Below are positions 1 through 5,092 of a DNA stretch of 6,578 nt, in pieces. The position numbers and the translations under genes were made by a program. The notes below the pieces were generated by a model that searched no databases, was not told the DNA's origin, and saw only the letters and a list, made by a program, of their open reading frames with translations. Within the stretch, counting starts at the first letter, position 1. Every line of letters starts with the position of its first letter. The stretch is from the NCBI GenBank assembly GCA_022360075.1, contig JAKSDN010001169.1, forward strand, positions 1 through 6,578, written 5' to 3'. This DNA comes from Kiloniellales bacterium. GTDB lineage: Bacteria > Pseudomonadota > Alphaproteobacteria > Kiloniellales > JAKSDN01.

Positions 1-1013
1 CCGAACTCTTGCGGCGAGACCTCCCGCGTGCCGCCACTGCGCAGCGCGATTTGGGCCGGCCCCAGCGCCTCGCGTCCGTGGGGCGCTTTCCAGTCGCTGT
101 CCGGCGCGGCGGCGACGATGCCATGGGGGTTGTGATCGCCGTCGTTCAGGTAATAGCCGGCGCGGATCGCGTCGAAATCGACGAGCGCCGCCATGCCCGG
201 CCAAGCGTAGAGATCGCGGGCATAGCCCCAGAGGCTCGGATAGTCGAGCAGGCGTCGGCGGGTGCAGCGGAAGTGCGTGTGGTAGACCGCGTCGAAGCGG
301 ACCAGTGTGGGGAACAGGCGCCAGTCGCTTTCCGTGATCGTCGCGCCGAACAAATGGCGCCGGGCGGCCAGGCGCGCTTCGAGAGCGTCCAGCATCGCAA
401 AGACGCTGGCCACCGCCACGTCGTAGGCCTCCTGCTTTTGGGCCAGGCCGGCCCGATAGACCGCATTGCTGAGGTCCTTCTGCAGGCTGGCGTTGAGCGC
501 GTCGATCTTGGCCCGCAGGCTTTCGGGCACGAGTGTGAAGTCAAGACCGCTTTCGGGCCACTTCACGGCATCGAAGGCGCGCATGATTGCCGCCGACTCG
601 TTGCTGGCGATGCTTTGCGTCGCGCCGTCCCAGAGCAGCGGCACGCTCGCCCGGCCGCTGTAGCGCGGATCGCCGAGCGCATAGAGCTCGTGGACATGCA
701 CGGCCTGTCGGTTCGCTCCCGGAATCGGCCACGGCCGTCCATCGTTCAGCCGATAGCCTTGGACTCGCTTACCGCCGGCCACCTGTAGCGGCACAGCGCC
801 CGCAAGCCCCTTGAGCCGGTGCACGATCAGCGTCCGATGCGACCAGGGGCAGCTCAACGAGGCGACGAGGTGGAAGCGGCCGGGCTCGGCGGCCATCGCC
901 TCGATGAGACTGGGCGCCAGGGCGCCGCCGTAGACGCTCGCCTGCCGCACGAAGGCGCCGCGCTCGATGCTGCGCTCCTCCTCGGTCCAGCGGCCAGCCA
1001 CCAGCATGCCCAT
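1..1013 (-). CDS. Glutathionyl-hydroquinone reductase (GST superfamily, YqjG/ECM4/PcpF type), 3' end beyond window
   Basis: An open frame reads from an ATG at 1013 leftwards through 337 codons to the window edge without a stop. Family enzymes use glutathione to reduce glutathionyl-hydroquinones to free hydroquinones in the cytoplasm, through a mixed disulfide on one cysteine. Visible signatures are SCPWSHR with the catalytic cysteine at residue 55, then HRTLIVHRLKGL, then DWRLFPTLVRFDAVYHTHF followed by the LLDYPSLWGYARDLY block of the C-terminal helical domain, and finally GYYLNDGDHNPHGIV near the end. Family members are about 310-330 aa, so only a few C-terminal residues should be missing. 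CGGAG lies 6 nt before the ATG at 1013; a second in-frame ATG at 1007 is possible. The gene is divergent from a LysR regulator that probably controls it. The family call is firm; the physiological quinone substrate is unknown. Confidence 0.93.
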   Translation of the reverse strand, partial: MGMLVAGRWTEEERSIERGAFVRQASVYGGALAPSLIEAMAAEPGRFHLVASLSCPWSHRTLIVHRLKGLAGAVPLQVAGGKRVQGYRLNDGRPWPIPGANRQAVHVHELYALGDPRYSGRASVPLLWDGATQSIASNESAAIMRAFDAVKWPESGLDFTLVPESLRAKIDALNASLQKDLSNAVYRAGLAQKQEAYDVAVASVFAMLDALEARLAARRHLFGATITESDWRLFPTLVRFDAVYHTHFRCTRRRLLDYPSLWGYARDLYAWPGMAALVDFDAIRAGYYLNDGDHNPHGIVAAAPDSDWKAPHGREALGPAQIALRSGGTREVSPQEF

Positions 1014-1065
1014 GGGGTGCTCCGATCCTTGTGGATGTGTGGGGACCCTAGCAGGCTTGCAGCAG

Positions 1066-1076
1066 GAACACTGTTC
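1066..1076. promoter_or_regulatory. Short perfect palindrome in the divergent promoter region
   Basis: GAACA-C-TGTTC is an 11-nt perfect palindrome about 53 bp upstream of the hydroquinone reductase start and 35 bp upstream of the LysR start. It could be a second operator or part of the promoter region. No recognised factor motif fits it, so only its symmetry and location support it. Confidence 0.25.
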
Positions 1077-1093
1077 TCGAATTCGCTCATTTT

Positions 1094-1110
1094 GGTCTAA
1101 TCTAGAGACC
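1094..1110. promoter_or_regulatory. Putative LysR-type operator (T-N11-A dyad)
   Basis: The arms GGTCT and AGACC are perfect inverted repeats around a 7-nt spacer, and the site fits the T-N11-A consensus of LysR boxes exactly (T1096, A1108). It lies in the divergent gap between the hydroquinone reductase and the LysR gene and ends on the base before the LysR start codon, a position suited to autorepression. That it binds the neighbouring regulator is inference. Confidence 0.5.
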
Positions 1111-2022
1111 ATGCATGATCTTTTGCTCAATGCCTTGCGCGCCTTTGCGGCGGTCTACGAGACGGGCGGTGTGCGGCCAGCCGCGCGGGCTTTGCAGGTC
1201 ACTCACTCTGCGGTCAGCCGCCATTTGCGCGAGCTGGAAGCCTGGATCGGCGTGCCGCTTCTCGAGGTCCGGCAGGGGGCGCGCTCCATCGCCTTCACCG
1301 CCCAGGGCGAGGCGCTAGGCAAGGCTGCGCTCGCCAGCTTGCGCGAGCTGGAAAGCGCCGTTGCCGCGGTGCGGGAAGCCCGGCGCGGCAACGCGGTGAC
1401 CCTCTCGACCACCCCATCGTTCGCTTCCCGCTGGTTGCTAGCCCGCTTGCCCGACCTGGAGCGGGCCTATCCTTGGATCGAGCTTTCCGTCGTCGTGGAG
1501 CAGAAGCTCGCAGCGCCGGATGACCTGGGCGCCGATCTCGCGATCCGCATGGGGCGCGGCCCTTGGCCGGGACTCGACTGCGAGGCCTTTATGGACGATG
1601 CGCTCTTTCCGGTCGCGGGCCGTGCCTATTGGGAAGCTGCAGGAAAGCCGGACCGACCTGAAGACTTGGCGGGGCTGCGGCTGCTGCACGACCGTGACCC
1701 GAACGCCTCGTGGGAGGCTTGGCGCTCGGCGCATGGCGGAGCGAAGCTGGATCTGCGCGCGGGGCCGCGTTTCGCGTCATCGGACCTCGTGCTGCGCGCG
1801 GCGAGCCAAGGCCTCGGCGTTGCGCTGGCGCGCGGACGGCTCGCGGCCGACGAGCTGGCCAGCGGCGCGCTCATCCGCCCGTTCGGCGCGCTGGAGGTCG
1901 CGGTGCCGGAGGCCTATTGGATCGTTCGGCCGGAGGAGGCTGCGCTCCGCGTGGCCGTGTCGGCGGTGATCGAGTGGTTGAAGGCTCAGGCGGGGAATGA
2001 GCCGGACTCAATGATTGGGTGA
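1111..2022 (+). CDS. LysR-family transcriptional regulator, GcvA-like
   Basis: This encodes a 303-aa protein, normal length for the family. Residues about 5-64 form the N-terminal winged helix-turn-helix, recognisable by LNALRAFAAVYETGG, PAARALQVTHSAVSRHLREL and the wing around VPLLEV. A linker helix follows (about 65-90), and the effector-binding periplasmic-binding-protein-like domain runs from about 92 to 293, beginning with TLSTTPSFASRWLLARLPDLE, typical of the GcvA-like subgroup. The ATG at 1111 is chosen because the wHTH starts directly after it. The frame is open further upstream to 967, but that part overlaps the divergent gene and the operator. No strong Shine-Dalgarno is seen; AGAG just before the start is weak. 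It probably activates the divergent hydroquinone reductase gene in response to a small ligand and represses itself. Ligand unknown. Confidence 0.93.
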   Translation: MHDLLLNALRAFAAVYETGGVRPAARALQVTHSAVSRHLRELEAWIGVPLLEVRQGARSIAFTAQGEALGKAALASLRELESAVAAVREARRGNAVTLSTTPSFASRWLLARLPDLERAYPWIELSVVVEQKLAAPDDLGADLAIRMGRGPWPGLDCEAFMDDALFPVAGRAYWEAAGKPDRPEDLAGLRLLHDRDPNASWEAWRSAHGGAKLDLRAGPRFASSDLVLRAASQGLGVALARGRLAADELASGALIRPFGALEVAVPEAYWIVRPEEAALRVAVSAVIEWLKAQAGNEPDSMIG

Positions 2023-2036
2023 CCCGGAGTTCGGAC

Positions 2037-2150
2037 GTGCGTCCTGCGAGACGCCCGCTGGTGCGGGCTGAGGATGAGGAAGGTCCTTGAACCTCGGTAT
2101 TGGTTCGTCCGGGCTAGCTGGAAAGGCCCGCTCGGTCGCGACGCCGGGAA
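2037..2150 (+). other. Hairpin-rich intergenic stretch, possibly a 5' remnant of a group II intron
   Basis: The block begins with GTGCG, the usual 5' end of bacterial group II introns. It shows successive small stems: GCGTC/GACGC, then CCCGC-TGGT-GCGGG, then GAACC/GGTTC with an 8-nt loop, then CGGGC/GCCCG with an 11-nt loop. The order resembles intron domain I by eye. No domain V, no maturase gene and no 3' end are visible, so at best it is a fragment. It starts 14 nt after the LysR stop codon. It could instead be an unrelated structured RNA or repeat. Confidence 0.25.
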
Positions 2151-2217
2151 AGCTCGGTTGCCGCTACGCTGCGCTGTGTCCATCGCTGTTCCTCTGTGTC
2201 GAACCGCAACCACATCC

Positions 2218-2243
2218 GGCGGATTACGCTTCGCTAACCCGCC
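2218..2243. repeat. REP-like palindromic repeat
   Basis: The arms GGCGGATTA and TAACCCGCC pair with a single mismatch around an 8-nt centre, CGCTTCGC. The palindrome is followed by CTACA, as in the dispersed GGCGGATTACGC / CGCCCTAC type palindromes I recall from many proteobacterial intergenic regions. It lies in the 414-bp non-coding gap between the LysR and VOC genes. Repeat identity comes from memory of such elements, not from a search. Confidence 0.5.
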
Positions 2244-2436
2244 CTACACGGCCTGGACGCCTGGGTCGATCTGCATTTCATGTGACAATTTGACGAAGTC
2301 TCAGGCCGCCCATCCACACGCCAATTGCGCATGCTGCGGGTTCGAGTCAGCATCGCGCTTGGGCAGGGGCGGTCTTTCGCGTAAACCCGACCGACGACGT
2401 CACCGATCGCGAAAACCAAACGAGGGAACGAGACGC

Positions 2437-2826
2437 ATGCCGACGACGACGCACGGGCTGTTTCACTGGAACGAGCTCATGACTTGGGACGCGGAGAAGG
2501 CCAAGGCCTTCTATGCGGAAACGCTGGGCTGGAGTTACGAGGCCTTTCCGATGGAGCAGGGCGAGTACACGGTCTGCAAGGCGGGCGAGGAGGTCGCCGG
2601 CGGGATCATGGAGATGAAGCCCGGGATGGGCTTTGACGGCATTCCCGACAACTGGTTCTCCTACATCACCGTCGACGACATCGACGCGCGCGTGGCCAAG
2701 GTCGAGGCGGCCGGCGGTGAGGTGATGCGCCCGCCCTTCGACGTGCCCAAGGTGGGGCGCATCGCCATCGTCAAGGACAGCGTCGGCGGCGCCGTCGGCT
2801 GGATCACGCCCGCGCCGCAGGAGTGA
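2437..2826 (+). CDS. VOC-family (glyoxalase/bleomycin resistance fold) protein
   Basis: This is a 129-aa protein with one vicinal-oxygen-chelate domain built from two beta-alpha-beta-beta-beta halves. HWNELMTWDAEKAKAFYAETLGW (residues 10-32) is the typical first strand and helix. VDDIDARVAKVEAAGGEVMRPP is the matching element of the second half, ending in IAIVKDSVGGAVGWITP. Such proteins usually dimerise and bind a metal, acting in isomerase, dioxygenase or resistance reactions; this subgroup is mostly uncharacterised, so no substrate is assigned. H10 and E13 are possible metal ligands, but I cannot confirm a full set. The ATG at 2437 is chosen because the domain begins within 10 residues and GAGGG lies 10 nt upstream. 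The frame is open further back to 2074 without any homology. It converges with the UPF0149-like gene. Confidence 0.88.
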   Translation: MPTTTHGLFHWNELMTWDAEKAKAFYAETLGWSYEAFPMEQGEYTVCKAGEEVAGGIMEMKPGMGFDGIPDNWFSYITVDDIDARVAKVEAAGGEVMRPPFDVPKVGRIAIVKDSVGGAVGWITPAPQE

Positions 2827-2873
2827 CGGGCGTAGGCCGTCTGCCTGGTCTTCTCAAAGCTCGCCGACGTCTG

Positions 2874-2898
2874 TTCCCTCCGGCGATCCCGAAGGGAA
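2874..2898. terminator. Stem-loop between convergent genes, possible bidirectional terminator
   Basis: TTCCCT pairs with AGGGAA, and after one C/A mismatch CGG pairs with CCG around a 5-nt loop. It lies 48 bp after the VOC stop codon in the 143-bp gap between two convergent genes, where a shared terminator is expected. No T-run follows on either strand, so intrinsic termination is not assured. Confidence 0.35.
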
Positions 2899-2969
2899 AC
2901 GAGGGACGCTCGAGCGCAATGCGGGAGTTCAGGTCTTGCCCCGCAGCACAACACGATCAACGCGAGTGA

Positions 2970-3641
2970 TCATACGCGCCCGGCGCCGCAACACTTCTTG
3001 AACTTCTTGCCGGAGCCGCAGAAGCAGGGATCGTTGCGACCCAGCTTGGTGCCGCCCTTGAAATGGGCGCGGGTTCGTTTGAAGAAGTCGTAGATCACGG
3101 GGATACAGACCGGAATCAGATCGGCAGCCTTCTCGCGGATGTTCTCCGCGTCTTCATCGCCGTCCGGCGCATCGGCGATTGCATCGTCCGCGCCGGGCGC
3201 GAAGACGAGGATGGGGGCGAGGGCCACGCTTTCCTCGGCGTTGACGAGGGCCTGCCAGCTCTCGGGCCGGAGGGCCATGCCTTCCATGAAGCCGCCTGCC
3301 CAATCGGCGGCGATCTCCTCGCCGGTGTCCTTGACGACCCAAACGATGGGGTCGAAATCCTCGGGCTCATTGGCGAGCGTGTCGAGGATCTCGTTATAGC
3401 GTCCCAAGATCGTGCCGATCGCTCCTTTGGCCTGCTCCTCCGACTCGAACGTCAGGCCTTCCTCGCCCCAGACGCAAGGAAGCCACTCGCTTGGTGGAAT
3501 CAATTCAGGGCCGATCGCGACCGCGGTCAGGAATCCGTCGAGCTCGGAGAGGACCATGCAGTCGTCGGGCACGCTGTCGGACATGAGGAACTCGTCAAGC
3601 TCCTCGAGGCTCATCGGCTCGCTGTCGGAAAAGGAGGTCAT
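2970..3641 (-). CDS. UPF0149/YecA-like protein with C-terminal SEC-C zinc-binding motif
   Basis: This encodes a 223-aa acidic protein. The N-terminal two thirds match the UPF0149 (YgfB/YecA) fold, with SLEELDEFLMSDSVPDDC, then LSELDGFLTAVAIGPELIPPSEWLP. Further on, AADWAGGFMEGMALRPESWQ is also typical. The end carries a SEC-C motif, CFCGSGKKFKKCC, with cysteines at about 206, 208, 217 and 218 in C-X-C-X8-C-C spacing, like the zinc site at the SecA C-terminus. Function is unclear; a SEC-C tail suggests zinc-dependent contact with ribosomes or partner proteins. The ATG at 3641 is preferred over a TTG at 3695 because the 18 extra residues lack family character; an ATG at 3614 is also possible. 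No strong ribosome site is seen for any of them. It lies 169 bp downstream of the MaoC gene on the same strand. Confidence 0.88.
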   Translation of the reverse strand: MTSFSDSEPMSLEELDEFLMSDSVPDDCMVLSELDGFLTAVAIGPELIPPSEWLPCVWGEEGLTFESEEQAKGAIGTILGRYNEILDTLANEPEDFDPIVWVVKDTGEEIAADWAGGFMEGMALRPESWQALVNAEESVALAPILVFAPGADDAIADAPDGDEDAENIREKAADLIPVCIPVIYDFFKRTRAHFKGGTKLGRNDPCFCGSGKKFKKCCGAGRV

Positions 3642-3790
3642 GACGGGGCCAGGATCTCGAGAGGAGTGCGAAAGCGCCGGGACGCAGAACGACAAACTAG
3701 CCCATGGCGAAGCCGGTGCCCAGCGAGTCGGTCATGGTTCAAGACGGCGAAAGCGGTTGGGGCCTTCCGCGCTCGTCCGCCGTCGGCTTG

Positions 3791-3805
3791 CGCGAGCCCC
3801 TCGCG
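3791..3805 (-). terminator. Small GC hairpin just after the MaoC gene
   Basis: CGCGAG pairs perfectly with CTCGCG around a 3-nt loop, starting 5 nt after the stop codon of the MaoC-type gene. It could terminate or stabilise that transcript, but no T-tract follows on the minus strand, so read-through into the UPF0149-like gene is possible. Confidence 0.25.
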
Positions 3806-3810
3806 GCCGG

Positions 3811-4251
3811 TCAGTCTTGTTCGCGCCGCGGCACCTTGACGATCGCCTCGCCTTCGAGGACGACGTCGCTTCCGACTTTGCACTTGCAGGAAAGTATGGC
3901 TCTCTGTCTCTCGGCGTTGAGCTCGTCGACTTCGACAATGGCGTCGACCGTGTCCCCGATCTTGACGGGCGCAAGGAATCTCAACGTCTGCGAAACATAA
4001 ATGGCTCCGGGCCCCGGCAAGCGGGTGCCGATAACCGCCGAGATGAGACTGGCCGTGTAGAGACCATGGGCAATGCGGCCCTTGAACGGAGTCTTCGCGG
4101 CAAAGTGCTCTGAGAGGTGAATCGGATTGCGATCGCCCGTTATCTCCGCGAATCCGACCACGTCGGAGGATTTGACTGTCTTCGAATAGATTTCGGTCAT
4201 GCCAACACTCAGGTCCTCGAAATAGAGCGTTTGGAAGGGCAATATCGACAC
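3811..4251 (-). CDS. MaoC-type (R)-specific enoyl-CoA hydratase
   Basis: This is a 146-aa single hot-dog-fold protein, the size of PhaJ-like hydratases. The hydratase-2 signature FAEITGDRNPIHLSEHFA is complete, with the expected catalytic pair Asp40 and His45, followed by GRIAHGLYTASLISAVIG. The family hydrates trans-2-enoyl-CoA to (R)-3-hydroxyacyl-CoA, linking fatty acid oxidation to polyhydroxyalkanoate or other acyl-CoA pathways; the chain-length preference cannot be read here. The start is GTG at 4251, fixed by a strong Shine-Dalgarno GGGAGGT (4257-4263 on the minus strand) 5 nt upstream. No PHA synthase or acyl-CoA dehydrogenase is adjacent, so the pathway is open. The nearest acyl-CoA gene is the crotonase at 5093-5884, separated by an unrelated gene and a 401-bp gap. 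Confidence 0.93.
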   Translation of the reverse strand: MSILPFQTLYFEDLSVGMTEIYSKTVKSSDVVGFAEITGDRNPIHLSEHFAAKTPFKGRIAHGLYTASLISAVIGTRLPGPGAIYVSQTLRFLAPVKIGDTVDAIVEVDELNAERQRAILSCKCKVGSDVVLEGEAIVKVPRREQD

Positions 4252-4652
4252 GATTTACCTCCCTGAGTTGCTGAAGTGCCGGCGCCAAGTCCGCCAGTTA
4301 CACCGACCTACGTGACGAGGCCGCGAGACGCAGAATATGCTCCTCGCTCCAACGCAGCAATTATTGGAGCGCAGCTTGCCCCGGAACCCGATCGTGAAAT
4401 CAGGGGACTCGGAGACCGTTCACGCCAAGTTGCGCGGCGCAGCGGCAAGCTTGCGGCGAAACAAGCGACCGCAGAACAACTAAAACGCAACACAAGTTGC
4501 GCGGGAGGTGCCAGCCTCGCAACACCGAACGCTGATCGTGAATGTGAATAGGGTCTAGGCTAAACGCGCCGACAAGCAGCGAATGGGAATCTACTCATGC
4601 AATCTGAAGAAAGCGGCGATATCGGCGGCGCTAAATCGCTTCCAATGGCGCC
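4252..4652. other. 401-bp intergenic region without a supported gene
   Basis: The gap holds the MaoC ribosome site and the 8-bp dyad. A 12-nt direct repeat, CAAGTTGCGCGG, occurs at 4426-4437 and 4493-4504, with a related CAAGCTTGCGGC between them near 4446. It also holds one arm of an inverted repeat that pairs with the end of the neighbouring gene. Possible short frames, including a 91-aa plus-strand one at 4276-4551, look like chance. No clear promoter core is seen. Confidence 0.55.
4345..4371. promoter_or_regulatory. Operator-like dyad upstream of the MaoC gene
   Basis: CGCTCCAA and TTGGAGCG are perfect 8-bp inverted arms around an 11-nt spacer. The centre lies about 107 bp upstream of the MaoC-type start codon, and no T-run follows on either strand, which favours a dimeric regulator site over a terminator. 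No specific factor is recognised. Confidence 0.35.
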
Positions 4653-4958
4653 TTATTCAGACTGCATCGGCTCGACGATCGTCCTGCCCCTGCCGGCCAT
4701 CACGAGGTATCCGCCGCGCCGGATTCGAAGACCGTGACTTTCTCTGAGCTGTTGCAGTGCATCGGCAATCATCAGTGCGTTCTTGTCGACGGAAGCCGAA
4801 AGCTCTTCCGGTTGGCTGGTGAGCCACTCGGAAAAAGCCTTGTCGGCGATTTCCTGCCCGAGCGACTTTCTGAGCGCGTTGAGCTTGCGCAATTGCCCCT
4901 TCGAAAGCTCTCCTTCCTTGATCTTTAACTGCGCCGCAGCCTTAGGCCTCTTCGCCAT
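4653..4958 (-). CDS. Hypothetical 101-aa basic protein
   Basis: I do not recognise this family. The protein starts MAKRPKAAAQLKIKEGELSKG and is rich in Lys and Arg at its N-terminus. It appears mostly helical through residue 75 (QLRKLNALRKSLGQEIADKAF, then ALMIADALQQLRES), and it ends in a glycine- and arginine-rich, strand-like tail, RIRRGGYLVMAGRGRT, with no cysteine, signal peptide or membrane segment. A nucleic-acid-binding or small adaptor role would fit the charge pattern, but this is a guess. The ATG at 4958 is chosen because GGAAGG lies 8 nt upstream and a TTGACA promoter sits further up. The frame is open to a TTG at 5030, but that start would overlap the -35 box. It has its own promoter and is flanked by gaps, so it is probably monocistronic. 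Confidence 0.75.
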   Translation of the reverse strand: MAKRPKAAAQLKIKEGELSKGQLRKLNALRKSLGQEIADKAFSEWLTSQPEELSASVDKNALMIADALQQLRESHGLRIRRGGYLVMAGRGRTIVEPMQSE

Positions 4959-4997
4959 AGCAACAACCTTCCGATGGAATATGAACGGTGAGGAAGT

Positions 4998-5026
4998 CTC
5001 GTATTTATCTTCAAGACCTTTGTCAA
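4998..5026 (-). promoter_or_regulatory. Sigma-70-like promoter of the 101-aa protein gene
   Basis: On the minus strand a perfect TTGACA -35 box (5021-5026) is followed after 17 nt by TACGAG (4998-5003), which keeps only three of the six -10 consensus bases. The local sequence is AT-richer than its surroundings. A start near 4991 would leave a leader of about 33 nt containing the GGAAGG ribosome site. Confidence 0.45.
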
Positions 5027-5092
5027 CCAATCATGAGAGGTGCTGCAACGTAGAATTTCTAGAGGGTGTGTTCTCGCGATGCGAAAGGAGCG

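Larger units (their letters stand above)
2023..2436. other. 414-bp intergenic region without a supported gene
   Basis: The gap holds the hairpin-rich block, the REP-like palindrome, an ATGCTG/CAGCAT hairpin at 2331-2353 and a wide inverted repeat, TTTCGCG (2375-2381) with CGCGAAA (2408-2414), just upstream of the VOC gene. The reading frame of the VOC gene stays open back to 2074, but that upstream translation resembles no known domain. I see no convincing sigma-70 promoter. Confidence 0.6.

Noticed and set aside
9..788. A 259-codon plus-strand open frame
   Set aside because: It lies antisense to the hydroquinone reductase, whose motifs are unmistakable in the minus frame. The plus translation has no recognisable domain, and such frames are common in GC-rich genes.
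967..1110. N-terminal extension of the LysR protein
   Set aside because: The extra residues would overlap the divergent gene and the operator and lie before a standard LysR wHTH start.
2331..2353. GGTTCGAGTC resembling a tRNA T-loop
   Set aside because: The bases sit in the loop of an ATGCTG/CAGCAT hairpin. No acceptor, D or anticodon arms can be built around it.
2074..2436. N-terminal extension of the VOC protein
   Set aside because: The frame is open, but it crosses the hairpin block and the REP-like palindrome and shows no domain; the ATG at 2437 has a ribosome site and directly precedes the fold.
3063..3839. A 258-codon plus-strand open frame
   Set aside because: It is antisense to the UPF0149/SEC-C gene and the end of the MaoC gene. 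The translation has no domain character.
3638..4288. A 216-codon minus-strand frame overlapping the MaoC gene
   Set aside because: It is a shifted frame across the MaoC-type gene, which has the full hydratase motif and a strong ribosome site; the overlapping frame has neither.
4597..4737. A 46-codon plus-strand frame starting MQSEESGD
   Set aside because: It runs antisense into the 3' end of the 101-aa gene, and its first codons reflect the inverted repeat there. It has no ribosome site and no domain.
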